A stretch of 64,000 nucleotides of DNA from Rhodeus uyekii (taxonomy: Eukaryota > Chordata > Actinopteri > Cypriniformes > Acheilognathidae), in assembly GCA_037043235.1 (NCBI GenBank), contig JAWRVZ010000039.1, positions 1,753,001-1,817,000 on the forward strand, given 5' to 3'. The translations under genes and the position numbers were made by a program. Within the stretch, counting starts at the first letter, position 1. Each line of letters starts with the position of its first letter. The notes under the pieces were generated by a model, which had not been told where the DNA came from, searched no databases, and saw nothing but the letters and a program-made list of their open reading frames with translations. This document shows, one piece after another, positions 1 to 11,138 of this stretch.

Positions 1-1080
1 GAACATTTCTCGAGAGGAATGGAGATGGATGGCTGCAGTGCAGTGACACCTTTGTCAGAAGAACTAGCTTGTCGGTGGTGTGTGTCCAAGGTTGAAGAAA
101 CAAATAGCTTCTTGTTTCACGTTGAGAGGTATTGAATCCTATAACAGTAGGTTAACTGTTAATTTGACAAGCATTTTACCGTACAATATAAGCAGTATGG
201 AGGATGGATTTAATGTATCCTTAATTTGATGGATGCCTATATAACCAGCATTATACAAAACATATCTTGTTTTTATTCACTGTTTAATAAAAATAACCAG
301 AGTCCGTCAACCATCAGCTTAAATTTGTCCATTAATATGCAAGATTTACTAGTCCCATTTCACGAAGTACCTAGATTTTATATTTTTTCAGCAACAAATA
401 ACAATGACTTCAACACAGTCTACGGTTTTTGAAATGGCATTTTTTCACAGATATTACAAAAACTTTTTAGAAAGCAGATTATATGACATACCCAGGTTTA
501 AAGTAAGTAAGGGGATATTTCAACTTGCGGTTCCAAAAAAGTTAATCAAACCCAGACTTTTGTTCAGGATTAACACACAAGACATTCTCAACAGAGCGAC
601 AAATCCACGAGTCACAATGGAAACAGAAACAAAGAAAAATTTAGCCATAATACAGTTTTCTTCTTTTTTTATGCCGATTTGTGGTTAATATAGCAAATTT
701 AGTGACTTTGGAATTTATATATTTTAATCTTTTAATCACTTTGAATATGAAGTAGTAAATTTGTTATGCTAATTATATAAAGATAATTACTTATTAAACT
801 AAATAACAGTTTGTGTTTGTTTGTATGTATGTATGTATGTATATATATATATGCCTTATCTATATGTGTATGTTTTGGTTTCCCTGTTTGTATGGTTTGT
901 GTTTGTAATGTGAACATGTTTGTTGTGTTTCCCCAAGCTGTAGTGAGATTTTAGCTGTCCATGTGGTTAAGATTTTTTTTTCCATCAAGTGTGCATCACA
1001 TGTGACATCACAGATAGGCTCTTTTAAGCTCAGACGTTCTGCTGACAGGTCAATTTTTTTACCATTTGCTATTGTGATAC
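1..1080. other. No gene recognised; microsatellite at about 822-852
   Basis: AT-rich sequence. Short open frames at 226-432 and 404-688 have no recognisable domain, and the first opens with TTG rather than ATG. A GTAT tetranucleotide run followed by TA repeats lies at about 822-852. The first 130 bases are less AT-rich and could hold the end of a neighbouring exon, but I cannot assign them. Confidence 0.5.
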
Positions 1081-3575
1081 GGGGCGATCTGCAACTTTCA
1101 CAACCATTCTGTTCAGCAGATCAGCTCTTTCTGCAGGTAAGTGTGTCTACATGCATTAAGAGCAACTTATATCAAAGGATAAATAGGCCTAAATTGTGTG
1201 TATATAAACATAGTTACATAAAGTTAATAGATTTGTGACATTTCAATTTGTGTCACCAGTCAACATTATTATCTTCAATTATTTGATTTTGTAATATGAT
1301 ATATTGATAATTTCTCAAACTAATACAAATTAACTAATTGATAGCTGAGAATGGATGTTATATTTTATTTTATTAAAATTTTGTATCTCAAGAAAAATAT
1401 TAAAACACTTTCATTCTGTCTCATTACTCACTGTCAATTGTTTTAAAAGAAAGTGAGAACATTCGAATACATACCGGTTTCACGTTGTGTCACAATATAA
1501 CTTGTGGGTTTCTTTAGGTCTTCACATCATTGAAAATGTTTTGGCTCTTGTCAGTGGTTCTGGCTCTCATCACAGTGGTTGACGCCTGTCCGATACCATG
1601 TACGTGTGAAGATAATGAAATCATGATATGTTCAAACCAGAAACTTTTGGAGTTCCCTCATCTGCCTCAGGGTTTCAAACAATTATATGCTACACATAAC
1701 ATGATTCAAACTCTCCCAAATGAAGGTTTGGAAGAAATGTTGGTTCTAGACCTCACCAATAATGTCTTCAATATGTCACTTAATACCAACTGGAGGAACA
1801 TGAGCAGACTTTCAAAGCTTTTTCTGAGTGGAAATAGACTGAGCACATTAGGACCAAGACAGTTTCATGGACTGATGAACCTCCTAGTATTGGATCTCAG
1901 TGACAATTTCATTAAAACTCTTCCTCAGATGTTTCTATATGGTCTGACCAAGCTTCAAATCCTCAATTTGAATATGAACCAGATATTTCGTTTATCTTAT
2001 GGATCCCTGGATGGAGCTCCTGCCCTTGTGGACCTCCAACTGAGAAATAACATGATCGAGATTATCGAGGTGGATGTTTTTGAGAACTGCACCCATCTAG
2101 CTAAACTCTATCTGTCTTTAAACAACCTAAAAAGTGTAGGCAATGGGAGTTTTAAGGGTGCCATAAATCTAGATCATCTCGATCTTAGTCGAAATGGACT
2201 AGATAAAATACCTACCGGTGTCCTTCAGGATACTACAAACCTTACTAGCCTCCATCTACAAAAAAACTCCATAACTTTAATTCCTGAGGACATTTTCTCT
2301 AAGATTCCCACATTGAAGAATTTGGATATGAGCAATAACGCTCTTGTTTCCATGTCTGATGGTTCCCTCAGAGGTCTTTACCGGTTGGGTGTATTGGATT
2401 TGAGCTTCAATCAGTTGAGGACACTTACACCACACGTGTTTCAAGACTTGGGAAAACTTGAGCATCTTAATTTGTATCACAACAACCTGGCGTCTCTACC
2501 AAACACCATGTTTAACAATTTAAGCAGGGTAATTGAGCTCCAGTTGGACAGCAATAGTATTTCTGCTATTCCACAGGACCTCTTTCACCCACTGTCAGCA
2601 TTGCAAGACCTACAATTGGACAACAATCACATTTCAGAGCTCCACTCAGACACATTTATGAAGCTGAGGAAGCTTAAGCATCTCGGTCTTAGCAACAACA
2701 ACCTTGTAAGGCTTCCCAAGAACCTCTTCAGAAGGACACATCATCTGAGAGATCTCAATCTGGAGAGCAATCATATCCACTCAATTCCAAAGTTTTCCTT
2801 TAATGGGTTAATCAGATTACGGAGTCTGAAACTCAGCAACAACCACCTGGCAAGACTATTTACAGAACTACTGACTAGCCTTAGTAGTTTACGAGAGTTA
2901 TGGCTGAACAATAACAAGATAGAAAAGATCCCTTTTGGATTTTTCACAGGTCTTACAGACCTGAGGGTTCTAGATTTGTCCAACAATAAGTTGCATTCCA
3001 TCTCCTCTGGTACCTTCAAAGATATGTTCAAACTGAAAGAGCTGGATCTGAGCTTTAATACTCTCAATAATCTTCCAGATAACATCTTCACATCTTTGAG
3101 AAGTCTCACAATACTCCACCTGCAAAACAACCAGCTGACACACTTGCCCATCAAAGTATTTTCTGCGCTAACCAAGTTGGAAGAGCTCCATTTGGACAGA
3201 AACCACCTCCAACATATTCATCCATCACAGTTTCAAAGCTTAATGAAATTACGTGAACTTGATATTAAATCTAATCATCTGCGGTCATTGGAAAATGGGA
3301 CTCTGACGCCTTTAAGAACACTTAAACTTATCCATCTTGATGAGAATCCATGGGATTGTTCTTGTGTGTTCATTCTATATCTAAGTCAGTGGTTTAACAA
3401 TAATACTCAATTGGTAAAATCTACACCCAAGTGCTCCTCTGGCCAAAACCTTTCCTACCCAGCTCTTTTCCCATCATCGTTATCACAGCATTGCACAAGT
3501 TCAACCGGTTCGTCTTTAAATACGGTAAAACTATCAGTTCTCGTTGTTGTTTTTCTGGGTTTTCTTTTCTTATGA
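1081..3575 (+). CDS. Secreted or membrane-anchored leucine-rich-repeat protein (LRRC15/CPN2-like), complete coding exon 1536-3575
   Basis: The coding sequence is a single exon of 679 residues. The first ATG is at 1536; the in-frame TTG at 1530 is not the start. Seen: a hydrophobic signal peptide (MFWLLSVVLALITVVDA), a cysteine-rich LRRNT cap (CPIPCTCED), about 22 tandem 24-residue repeats of the form LxxLxLxxNxLxxLPxxxF, an LRRCT cap containing NPWDCSC, then a serine-rich stretch ending in about 15 hydrophobic residues with no cytoplasmic tail. That end suggests a GPI anchor or a very short membrane anchor. The architecture resembles LRRC15, carboxypeptidase N subunit 2 and related extracellular LRR proteins; I cannot say which, so no symbol is given. 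A likely 5' UTR exon ends at 1136 (CTGCAG|GTAAGT) and joins an acceptor at 1517 (TCTTTAG). An ATTAAA near 3776 may be the polyadenylation signal. Several N-x-S/T sites fit glycosylation. Confidence 0.85.
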
Positions 3576-4207
3576 AATTGCTGTGCTACGCTAAACCAGC
3601 ATAAATGTGGTTAAAGTGTTGAGAAAAGAAACCACCACTGCTTGAGTGCAAAAGATTAATGCTTTCAACAAACCTGTAATGCAAATGTTCATCAGAGAAC
3701 ATTTAATTCCATAAAACACTGGAACAATTATGTACTGTATTTGAAATGCAATGTTTTACATCATTATTTCATAAAATTAAAGTGCTATGCTGAATACTTG
3801 CAGCCTATTCTCAGAGAGTGTGAGTAGACAAAGTGTTTTAAAGAGGCCACCTTATTGTGCTGCTAGAGGGAATTTCCATTTGGGGTTTCTAAGAACAACA
3901 TCTCAAGGCTGTGGTTGTTTTTTCTGCAAAGCTAGGTTTGAGACTAATCAGATTTGTCTTCATAGATTTCTTCACAGACATTTTCTGTGTATGTCTTCAT
4001 TGTAATGGCCGAAGCTTGTCAATTAAAATCTTTTCTAAGGTTGACAAGAAACTCACAACTAAGATATTAATTCATATTCACAGATATATTTGATTAAATT
4101 GTAACTTGTAAAACTGTAAATCTGTTTAGCCTACCCCTTATTCATAAAATCACTGTAGTTTTTAAGAAATAGAAATAATGTAACTTAGGTAGAGGCTAGC
4201 TATAATA
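3576..4207 (+). other. Probable 3' UTR of the LRR gene, then intergenic DNA
   Basis: No coding signal. A candidate ATTAAA polyadenylation hexamer lies near 3776. The rest, up to the Tc1 element, holds nothing I recognise. Confidence 0.4.
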
Positions 4208-5757
4208 CAGGGAGTGCAGAATTATTAGGCAAGTTGTATTTTTGAGGATTAATTTCATTATTGAACAACAACCATGTTCTCACTGAACACAAAAAACTCA
4301 TTAATATCAAAGCTGAATATTTTTGTATCAATATTTTAAGTAGTTTTTAGTTTTAGCTATTTTAGGGGGATATCTGTGTATGCAGGTGACTATTACTGTG
4401 CATAATTATTAGGCAACTTAACAAAAAACAAATTTATACCCATTTCAATTATTTATTTTTACCAGTGAAACCAATATAGCATCTCAACATTCACAAATAT
4501 ACATTTCTGACATTCAAAAACCAAACAAAAACAAATCAGTGACCAATATAGCCACCTTTCTTTGCAAGGACACTCAAAAGCCTGCCATCCATGGATTCTG
4601 TCAGTGTTTTGATCTGTTCACCATCAACATTGCGTGCAGCAGCAACCACAGCCTCCCAGACACTGTTCAGAGAGGTGTACTGTTTTCCCTCCTTGTAAAT
4701 CGCACATTTGATGATGGACCACAGGTTCTCAATGGGGTTCAGATCAGGTGAACAAGGAGGCCATATCATTAGATTTTCTTCTTTTATACCCTTTCTTGCC
4801 AGCCACGCTGTGGAGTACTTGGACACGTGTGATGGAGCATTGTGCTGCATGAAAATCATGTTTTTCTTGAAGGATGCAGACTTCTTCCTGTACCACTGCT
4901 TGAAGAAGGTGTCTTCCAGAAACTGGCAGTAGGACTGGGAGTTGAGCTTGACTCCATCCTCAACCTGAAAAGGCCCCACAAGCTCATATTTGATGGTACC
5001 AGCCCAAACCAGTACTCCACCTCCACCTTGCTGGCGTCTGAGTCGGACTGGAGCTCTCTGCCCTTTACCAATCCAGCCACGGGCCCATCAAGACTCACTC
5101 TCATTTCATCAGTCCATAAAACCTTAGAAAAATCAGTCTTGAGATATTTCTTGGCCCAGTCTTGACGTTTCAGCTTGTGTGTCTTGTTCAGTGGTGGTCG
5201 ACTTTCTGCCTTTCTTACCTTGGCCATGTCTCTGAGTATTGCACACCTTGTGCTTTTGGGCACTCCAGTAATGTTGCAGCTCTGAAATATGGCCAAACTG
5301 GTGGCAAGTGGCATCTTGGCAGCTGCACGCTTGACTTTTCTCAGTTCACGGGCAGTTATTTTGCGCCTTGGTTTTTCCGCACGCTTCTTGCGACTCTGTT
5401 GACTATTTTGAATGAAACGCTTGATTGTTCGATGATCACGCTTCAGAAGCTTGGCTATTTTAAGACTGCTGCATCCCTCTGCATTATATCTCACTATTTT
5501 TGACTTTTCTGAGCCTGTCAAGTCCTTCTTTTGACCCATTTTGCCAAAGGAAAGGAAGTTGCCTAATAATTATGCACACCTGATATAGGGTGTTGGTGTC
5601 ATTAGACCACACCCCTTCTCATTACAGAGATACACATCACCTAATATGCTTAATTGGTAGTAGGCTTTCCAGCCTATACAGCTTGGAGTAAGACAACATG
5701 CATAACGAGGATGATGTGGTCAAAATACTCATTTGCCTAATAATTCTGCACTCCCTG
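4208..5757 (-). mobile_element. Tc1/mariner DNA transposon, full length with IR/DR ends, defective
   Basis: The element starts CAGGGAGTGCAGAATTA and ends with the exact inverse (TAATTCTGCACTCCCTG). It is flanked by TA dinucleotides (4206-4207 and 5758-5759), the Tc1 target duplication. The outer inverted repeat runs about 25 bp. A second inner copy of the motif (GCATAATTATTAGGCAACTT) lies at about 4399-4419 and, inverted, at about 5550-5572. This gives the double-repeat IR/DR layout known from Sleeping Beauty-type elements, where the transposase binds both outer and inner sites. Total length is 1550 bp, normal for a full Tc1 element. It lies between the LRR gene and the zinc-finger cluster. 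Confidence 0.93.
4536..5539 (-). pseudogene. Tc1 transposase, frameshifted and catalytically altered
   Basis: Two overlapping minus-strand frames make up one transposase: 5539-4856 (N-terminal) and 4979-4536 (C-terminal). The N-terminal part starts at an ATG (MGQKKDLTGSEKSKIV) and carries the paired helix-turn-helix DNA-binding region, then the first catalytic aspartate in VLWTDEMRVSLDGP. The reading frame is lost just after this, near 5080, and the family pattern resumes in the other frame (RLRRQQGGGGVLVWAGTIKY). The second catalytic position, normally QDNAPSH, reads QHNAPSH here, an Asp to His change. The final glutamate (PDLNPIENLW) is intact. The copy therefore carries two independent inactivating changes and should not transpose on its own. 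Confidence 0.9.
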
Positions 5758-6010
5758 TAGAAGATGATTAGTCTATTCCAGAAGAGTGGAAAATACAGAA
5801 ATACCTTGAAAGATCTACATCGATATTATATTTTACGATTTACTGTATTTTCATTTTCAAGGTTCTCAGTCTGGAAGACTTTCAATCAAATTAGCACGGC
5901 ACTGTTGTTACAATTCATGTAATCAACTAGAACCCAGACAAATAAACTATTGCAAGCTAGCGAGAAAGGCTCTAATTGATTTCTTTAAAACTTAAGAAAG
6001 GGTTTAAAAA

Positions 6011-6330
6011 TGAGTGGGGGAGCTGGACAAGGTAAGAAGTCAAAAATGTACCACTTCCAGACGGAGCAGGTGGACTTTTTACATTGTCATATTCAAAGTG
6101 CGTTTGCCTCATCTGCCAGTCTGTCATCACTATAATGAAGAAGGAAAATGTGGAGCGGCATTTTCGGACTGTTCATTAAAAACTACGACACTGATTTCCA
6201 TCCGAAAAGCGAACTGAGAAGAAGGGTGAAGGAATTCAAATCTCAGTTGTCCAGACAGCAGTCATTTTTCTCACAGTTAACTTCAAAAGTGAAGAACTTC
6301 AAAAGAGTTTTACTGTGCAATATGGGTTCA
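6011..6330 (+). pseudogene. hAT-type transposase remnant (GTF2IRD2/ZBED-like N-terminus)
   Basis: Pieces of a BED-finger hAT transposase are readable in shifting + strand frames: a segment ending KNYDTDFHPKSELRRRVKEF and then KSQLSRQQSFFSQLTSK. These resemble the N-terminal region of the hAT-derived GTF2IRD2-like proteins common in fish. Stops and frameshifts break it (frames 6014-6217 and 6148-6369), and the catalytic RNase-H-like domain is absent. The match is from memory of the family and not a search. It looks like an old, 3'-truncated copy. Confidence 0.6.
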
Positions 6331-6990
6331 TATAGTTATGCAAGTTACACCAACATATATTGTGCATAAAAATAATCTTCAATATATTCCTAAACAAATA
6401 TGTTTTGTAATTTTATAGTAGGCAGAACATTTTGAGGATCATTTTATAAGTAGCTGTACATAAATCATCATGACCTATTTAATTAAAATACAGTATAACA
6501 TTATATGCATGCTGTTCTTAATTTGTAATCTTAATTTGAATTGGAAAAAAAACCAAGGAAGAAACACTGTATGTAATTGGATGTTCTAGTTTGATCAGAA
6601 TAATTTCAAAATTATTTTTCATTTTGAATTTTTAGAGAATTTTTCAAATTAAGTAGCAGTAAATCAAAACTAACTTCACCATTTAAAAATATAGGCCTAC
6701 AAGTTAAAAGATTAAAGAATGATTTCTTTTAATGCACAAAACATTACCCACCTTTATAAGCATTAAAAGTCTAGTTCACTACATAATCTGATTATTTAGA
6801 TTTATTTGTCATAAAGAGCTTTACAGTTCATTCGACATCAAAATTGATTATCAATTCTACATTACAGATTCTTTTAAGGAAACTAGTGTACTGACATATT
6901 CATAATGAAACTGAAAAAATCATCAGAAAATTAAAGCACACAGAACCCTGTTAAGACAAATAATCCTGTCTAGAACAATTTACCGTAACG
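6331..6990. other. AT-rich intergenic sequence, nothing recognised
   Basis: Very AT-rich, with no open frame of note and no repeat family I can name. Confidence 0.4.
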
Positions 6991-6992
6991 TA

Positions 6993-7200
6993 AAGGGGAA
7001 GTTCGCCCAACATTTTTTATTTCGTTCCATTACAAAGCCTTTGTGGTTCCAAACCTGTATGACTTTCTTTCTGTGGAAAATGTTTTTTTTTTGACATTGT
7101 GGTCCAAAGGGGGTGCTTAAAAAAGAAAAGGTAAAAACAGCAAAGCTGTATCAAGTCTAAACAAAACACATTTTTTCATTTTGAGTGAACAATCCCTTTC
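6993..7200. repeat. Cyprinid-type interspersed repeat with inverted ends
   Basis: The block begins AAAGGGGAAGTTCGCCCAA, contains GGTTCCAAACCTGTATGACT, and ends GAGTGAACAATCCCTTT, roughly the inverse of its start. These are the diagnostic pieces of a short palindromic repeat very common in carp-like fish. It ends only a few bases from the stop codon of zinc-finger gene A, so it probably lies in that gene's 3' UTR. Confidence 0.65.
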
Positions 7201-7203
7201 AAC

Positions 7204-10200
7204 CTATACACATTTATGGCACCTCAGATTTCTTAGATAAGCAAAACTCTTCCCACACTTGTCACACACATATTGCTTCTCCCCAGTGTGAATGTGCATG
7301 TGAGCTTTGAGTGAATTTGACTGGTTAAACTCCCGCCCGCATGTGACGCATCTGAACGGCTTTTCTCCGGTGTGTATGCGCTGATGTCGACGGAGATTTC
7401 CTAATGTGCAAAAACCTTTTCCGCACACATCGCAATTAAAGGGTTTTTCACCGGTATGCAAGGTCTGGTGAGCTTTAAGGCAATTCTGCTGCCGAAACGT
7501 CTTCCCGCACACGGAGCAACTATAGGGCTTCTCTCCCGTGTGAATCCTCTCATGAGTTCTCACACCAGCAACACTCTGAAAGGACTTTCCGCACACACAA
7601 CAGCTGTATTTGCTAGTGACTGTGTGTTTGTGATGGTGAGATTTTAAGGTGTTAATAGAATCAAGGGTCTCTCCACACACCTTACAGGTAACCGGAAACT
7701 GTCCCGCATGAATAGGGTGATGTGTTTTTAATTCATTTATGCAACCCATAACAACCCCGCATACAACGCAGTCATGTCCAGTTTGTCCCGTTTGCTGTCC
7801 CTCATGGAGCCGAAGCATCCACTTCTGGACAAAGCCCTGACCGCACAATTTGCATTTGTGCGGTTTCTCACCGGTGTGAGTTAGTTTGTGCGCCTTCAGC
7901 GAATCGAGCTGGTTGAAACTTCGCCCACACGTCTGGCAGGTGAACGGCTTCTCGCCCGTATGGATTCTCTGGTGCCGAAGTAGATTGTTTCGAAAGTGGA
8001 AGTTCTTCCCACATGTGTCACATTTATGCATTTTCTCTCCTGAATGCACGACCAGATGCTTCCTGAGACAATAAGCTTGATGAAAAGACTTCCCACAAAC
8101 TTTACACATAAAAGTCTTGTCTTCGTTATGAATCCTCTGATGATACATCAGCTGTTTGTGTTCGGTGAAGGTCTTACCACAATGATTGCAAACGTAAGGG
8201 CTCTTGTCAGTATGAAGTTGGTAATGAACATCCAAATTGCCTTTACTGCCAAAACGGCGACCGCACTGCGAGCAGCTGAAGGTTTTCTCTCCCGCCGCAT
8301 GAACGACACGATGAGCTCTCAACAGAACAAGCGAGTCAAATTTCCTTCTACAGTGTTTACATCTGAACACTTTTCCTTTCTTCCGACATTTCAGCTGAAC
8401 ACGTCTGCTTTTTAAAATACTCAATCTTCTAGATTCGTCCCCAGATTCTTCCCCACTATCACTGTCCTGAAAAGCAACAAACTGAGAATGGTTGCTGTTT
8501 TCTGACTTCTCATCATTAATGGTCATGGTCTTCTGTGTTTCAATGGGCTTTTCGAGAAAAGAAAAAAAAGAGAAAGAAATGTATTATTGTGGTATACAAC
8601 ACCATTCAAAAGTTTGAGGTCAGAGGAGATTTTTTCATGTTTTGTAAGATTTATGTCAATTATTCATGTAATGGCAAAGCTGAAAACTCAGCATCATTAA
8701 TAAAGTTTTCAATGTCACATAGTCCTTCAGAAATCATTCTAATATACTAGTTCGGTGCTCAAAAAAAATGTTGAAAAGAATAGAATGTTGAATAGAAAGT
8801 TTAAAAGAACAGCATTTATTTGAAATAGAAATAGTATAACTTTTTAGCAATATAATGTGCCCTTTCTTAATTAAACCCAAAATGTTTGAAATGTAATGTA
8901 CAATTACAGTTGAGGGTTTAGGTTATGCAAACTGCTAAGTTAAACCCACCTCTTGTATAAAGTACAATAGGAAGCATTTTCTCAGCAGCCCATAAGTATT
9001 TTTCTTATTCATCTTCTCCAAGGATTAAAAAAAATCGGAGATTATGGTAAACATCATAAACTTTGATTGTAATTGATATAGCATTGTAAATAAACAACTT
9101 TATAATTTAAAAGTACTGTCTCATGGTCATAGATTACAAGCATAAAAATGTATTTAGATAATTGCAAAACATTCAAATATTTACTCTCACACAACTTGTC
9201 CGGTCACCTTTAAGAATTTACAAGACAAGAGTTAAATATCACACTGATATGTGGCTTTCGCTGAAGCACATTCCATAGCTTAACCTCCAATCTTACGATA
9301 GATTTGAATGGAAAGGTTAATATGATATTGTCCAAAATCAATTTCTCTACAATCAAAGAGATTGTTTACTTCCAGAACCTGAATATCGTGCTTCATTATG
9401 TGTAAATAACTTACCGTTTTCACATGCTCAGTGTCTACGATCTCCTCCTCTACCCAGCTCACAATGATTTTCTCCTCAGAGACTGCAAAGGCACAACAGA
9501 TCATACATCTTTACAAAAAATTTGCATAGTGGTGTGAATGAAGCACAAGTACTAATGAATCTCACCTAGAGTAAGCTGGTCACCAGACTGACTTCTGAGA
9601 AGAGCATTGGCGGTTAGATTAGTCTCTCCCTGTTGAGTCTTCTGCCGCTTCTCAACTTGCTTTAGTGTCGTTTTCGAGTCATCCTTTAGACTCTGAAGTG
9701 CTGAGAAAAGCTGGCATATTTTCTCCACGGCTTCCTTTGCATTACGTTCTAACACACAGTTGAGATGGGTCTGAAATATAGAAACAAATCACTTATATAA
9801 ACCATCCTAAATTAAGCTGTCACTCAATAGAGGCTAGCTAGTTTGGGACCAAACATTTTATTGTTGGATATTTATTTATTCATTGGGTTAGGTTGAGCTT
9901 GACTAATGTAGTCAACACTAAAATTGGTGGGGAAAAGTGAGAATTTGGAAACAGGTGATTTATTCTAAAAGATGTTATTAGAGTGCCAGAACATAAAGGA
10001 AATAGCATTTTATCTGTGATACTTGTGTTTGGTTGTGCAAACCTGATGGTTTTATACAAGTCACTGAACACCACTGATTTACTGGCTCCCATTAAATCAT
10101 ACAGGTTATGATGCATGGCTTAAAAACAAACGCAATGTAAAGTTTTTGTTCACTTACCGTAAAGTCTGGACTGGCAGACTCGTTTGCTGTAGTTTCTGTC

Positions 10201-10304
10201 AGTGGAGGCATGCCTGATAAGTCCACGAATTTAGTCATTTCTTTTACCGTTGCCTTTACAAGCGTCTCCAAGACAGAGACAACCTCAGACTCCAACAACG
10301 ACAT
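7204..10304 (-). CDS. C2H2 zinc-finger protein A, four exons, about 582 aa
   Basis: Exons read from the splice signals, in transcript order: 10304-10158 (start MSLLESEVVS), 9770-9566, 9482-9415 and 8532-7204. All phases join, giving 1749 nt. The first two exons encode short amphipathic helices (ETLVKATVKEMTKF and LERNAKEAVEKICQLF). The third is acidic (EEKIIVSWVEEEIVDTEH). The last carries about 14 C2H2 fingers linked mostly by TGEKP. Finger 7 has lost its second zinc-binding histidine (LRLHEGQQTG), and the last ends HKC instead of H-x3-5-H. The protein is a likely sequence-specific DNA-binding nuclear factor; its target is unknown. It has no KRAB, SCAN, BTB or ZAD domain that I can see. It is the outermost member of the array and lies about 0.8 kb downstream of gene B's stop. 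Confidence 0.82.
8590..8880. repeat. Copy of the 'AAAAGTTTGAGGTCAG' cyprinid repeat in intron 3 of gene A
   Basis: It starts CCATTCAAAAGTTTGAGGTC and carries the other familiar pieces in order: ATGGCAAAGCTGAA, TCCTTCAGAAATCATTCTAA, GAATAGAAAGTT, and AACAGCATTTATTTGAAAT. The same pieces recur near 20580, 23380, 26355 and (inverted) 52130 in this window. It is non-coding, in an intron. Confidence 0.7.
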
Positions 10305-11138
10305 TATTCACCTGCTGCTGTGAGATTATAATTTCATTAAAGTCATTGCAAAATTCGTTCTCTGTTCTGTTCTCTTCTCTTGTATTGTATTGAACAGCGT
10401 CGCGGTTGTGCTCACTGCCCCTCACTGGACCGGAGTTTATTTGCAGTACTGTATAAATTTTGATTTGATTTGAAATTGATTTCAAACCGCTAAACACAAC
10501 TGTGTGTTTTTGTACAGGTTTGGCTACTCTTGTGAGGGCCAAATGCCAAACTTATTCTATACAGCAAAATATTATGACAACCAACCAGAGAGAGCAATTT
10601 ATTGGTTCTTGTTTAAAAAGGCTTATAAGTGGCCAAATTATGTGTATATAAATTTATAACATAAATATGTCATTGTTTTGTGGTTTTCCAGAGGGTGACA
10701 AAATCAAGATCTTTTCTCAAAATATTAAATATTTGAAATAATAGTACGAACAGGGGATAAAATCATTTTGCACAAAATTATATTGCTCTCAACACTCAAA
10801 TAACAATCAAACATCTATAATTTTTTTGATCATTATATATTTTGGGAGCTGAAAAACTTAATTAGATTCACATATCCATAAGTGGAGAGGATGATATGTT
10901 TATCATAATAAATTTAACAGATTAATTTAACAATTTAAAACACACACCTGTATGTTACACTACGTAAAAATGTATAGATAATGAAAGGAGACCTAAAATT
11001 ACAAGGAAAATCTTTTATTTTTATGGGATAAATAAATAAATACAGTGTTTCTTGTCATTTTTCACAAAATTATTTACAATCCTACATAAAATGCAGGGAT
11101 CTGTAGATAGTTACTTCAATTCAGAAGGCTGAAATCTT
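10305..11138. other. Gene A upstream region and gene A-gene B spacer
   Basis: The first 250 bases upstream of the gene A start are less AT-rich (TCGCGG, GGACCGGAG) and probably hold its 5' UTR and promoter. The rest is AT-rich spacer ending at the gene B stop codon. No other gene is visible. Confidence 0.4.

Noticed and set aside
1530..1535. LRR protein start at 1530
   Set aside because: That codon is TTG; the ATG at 1536 begins directly with the signal peptide.
2277..3175. Antisense frames within the LRR gene
   Set aside because: Shadow frames of a repetitive coding sequence with no domain of their own.
4539..5503. Plus-strand frames in the Tc1 element
   Set aside because: Antisense shadows of the transposase.
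7204..8526. A single-exon zinc-finger gene starting at the ATG at 8526
   Set aside because: A good acceptor lies just upstream (8533) and three upstream exons join in phase with a clear ATG.
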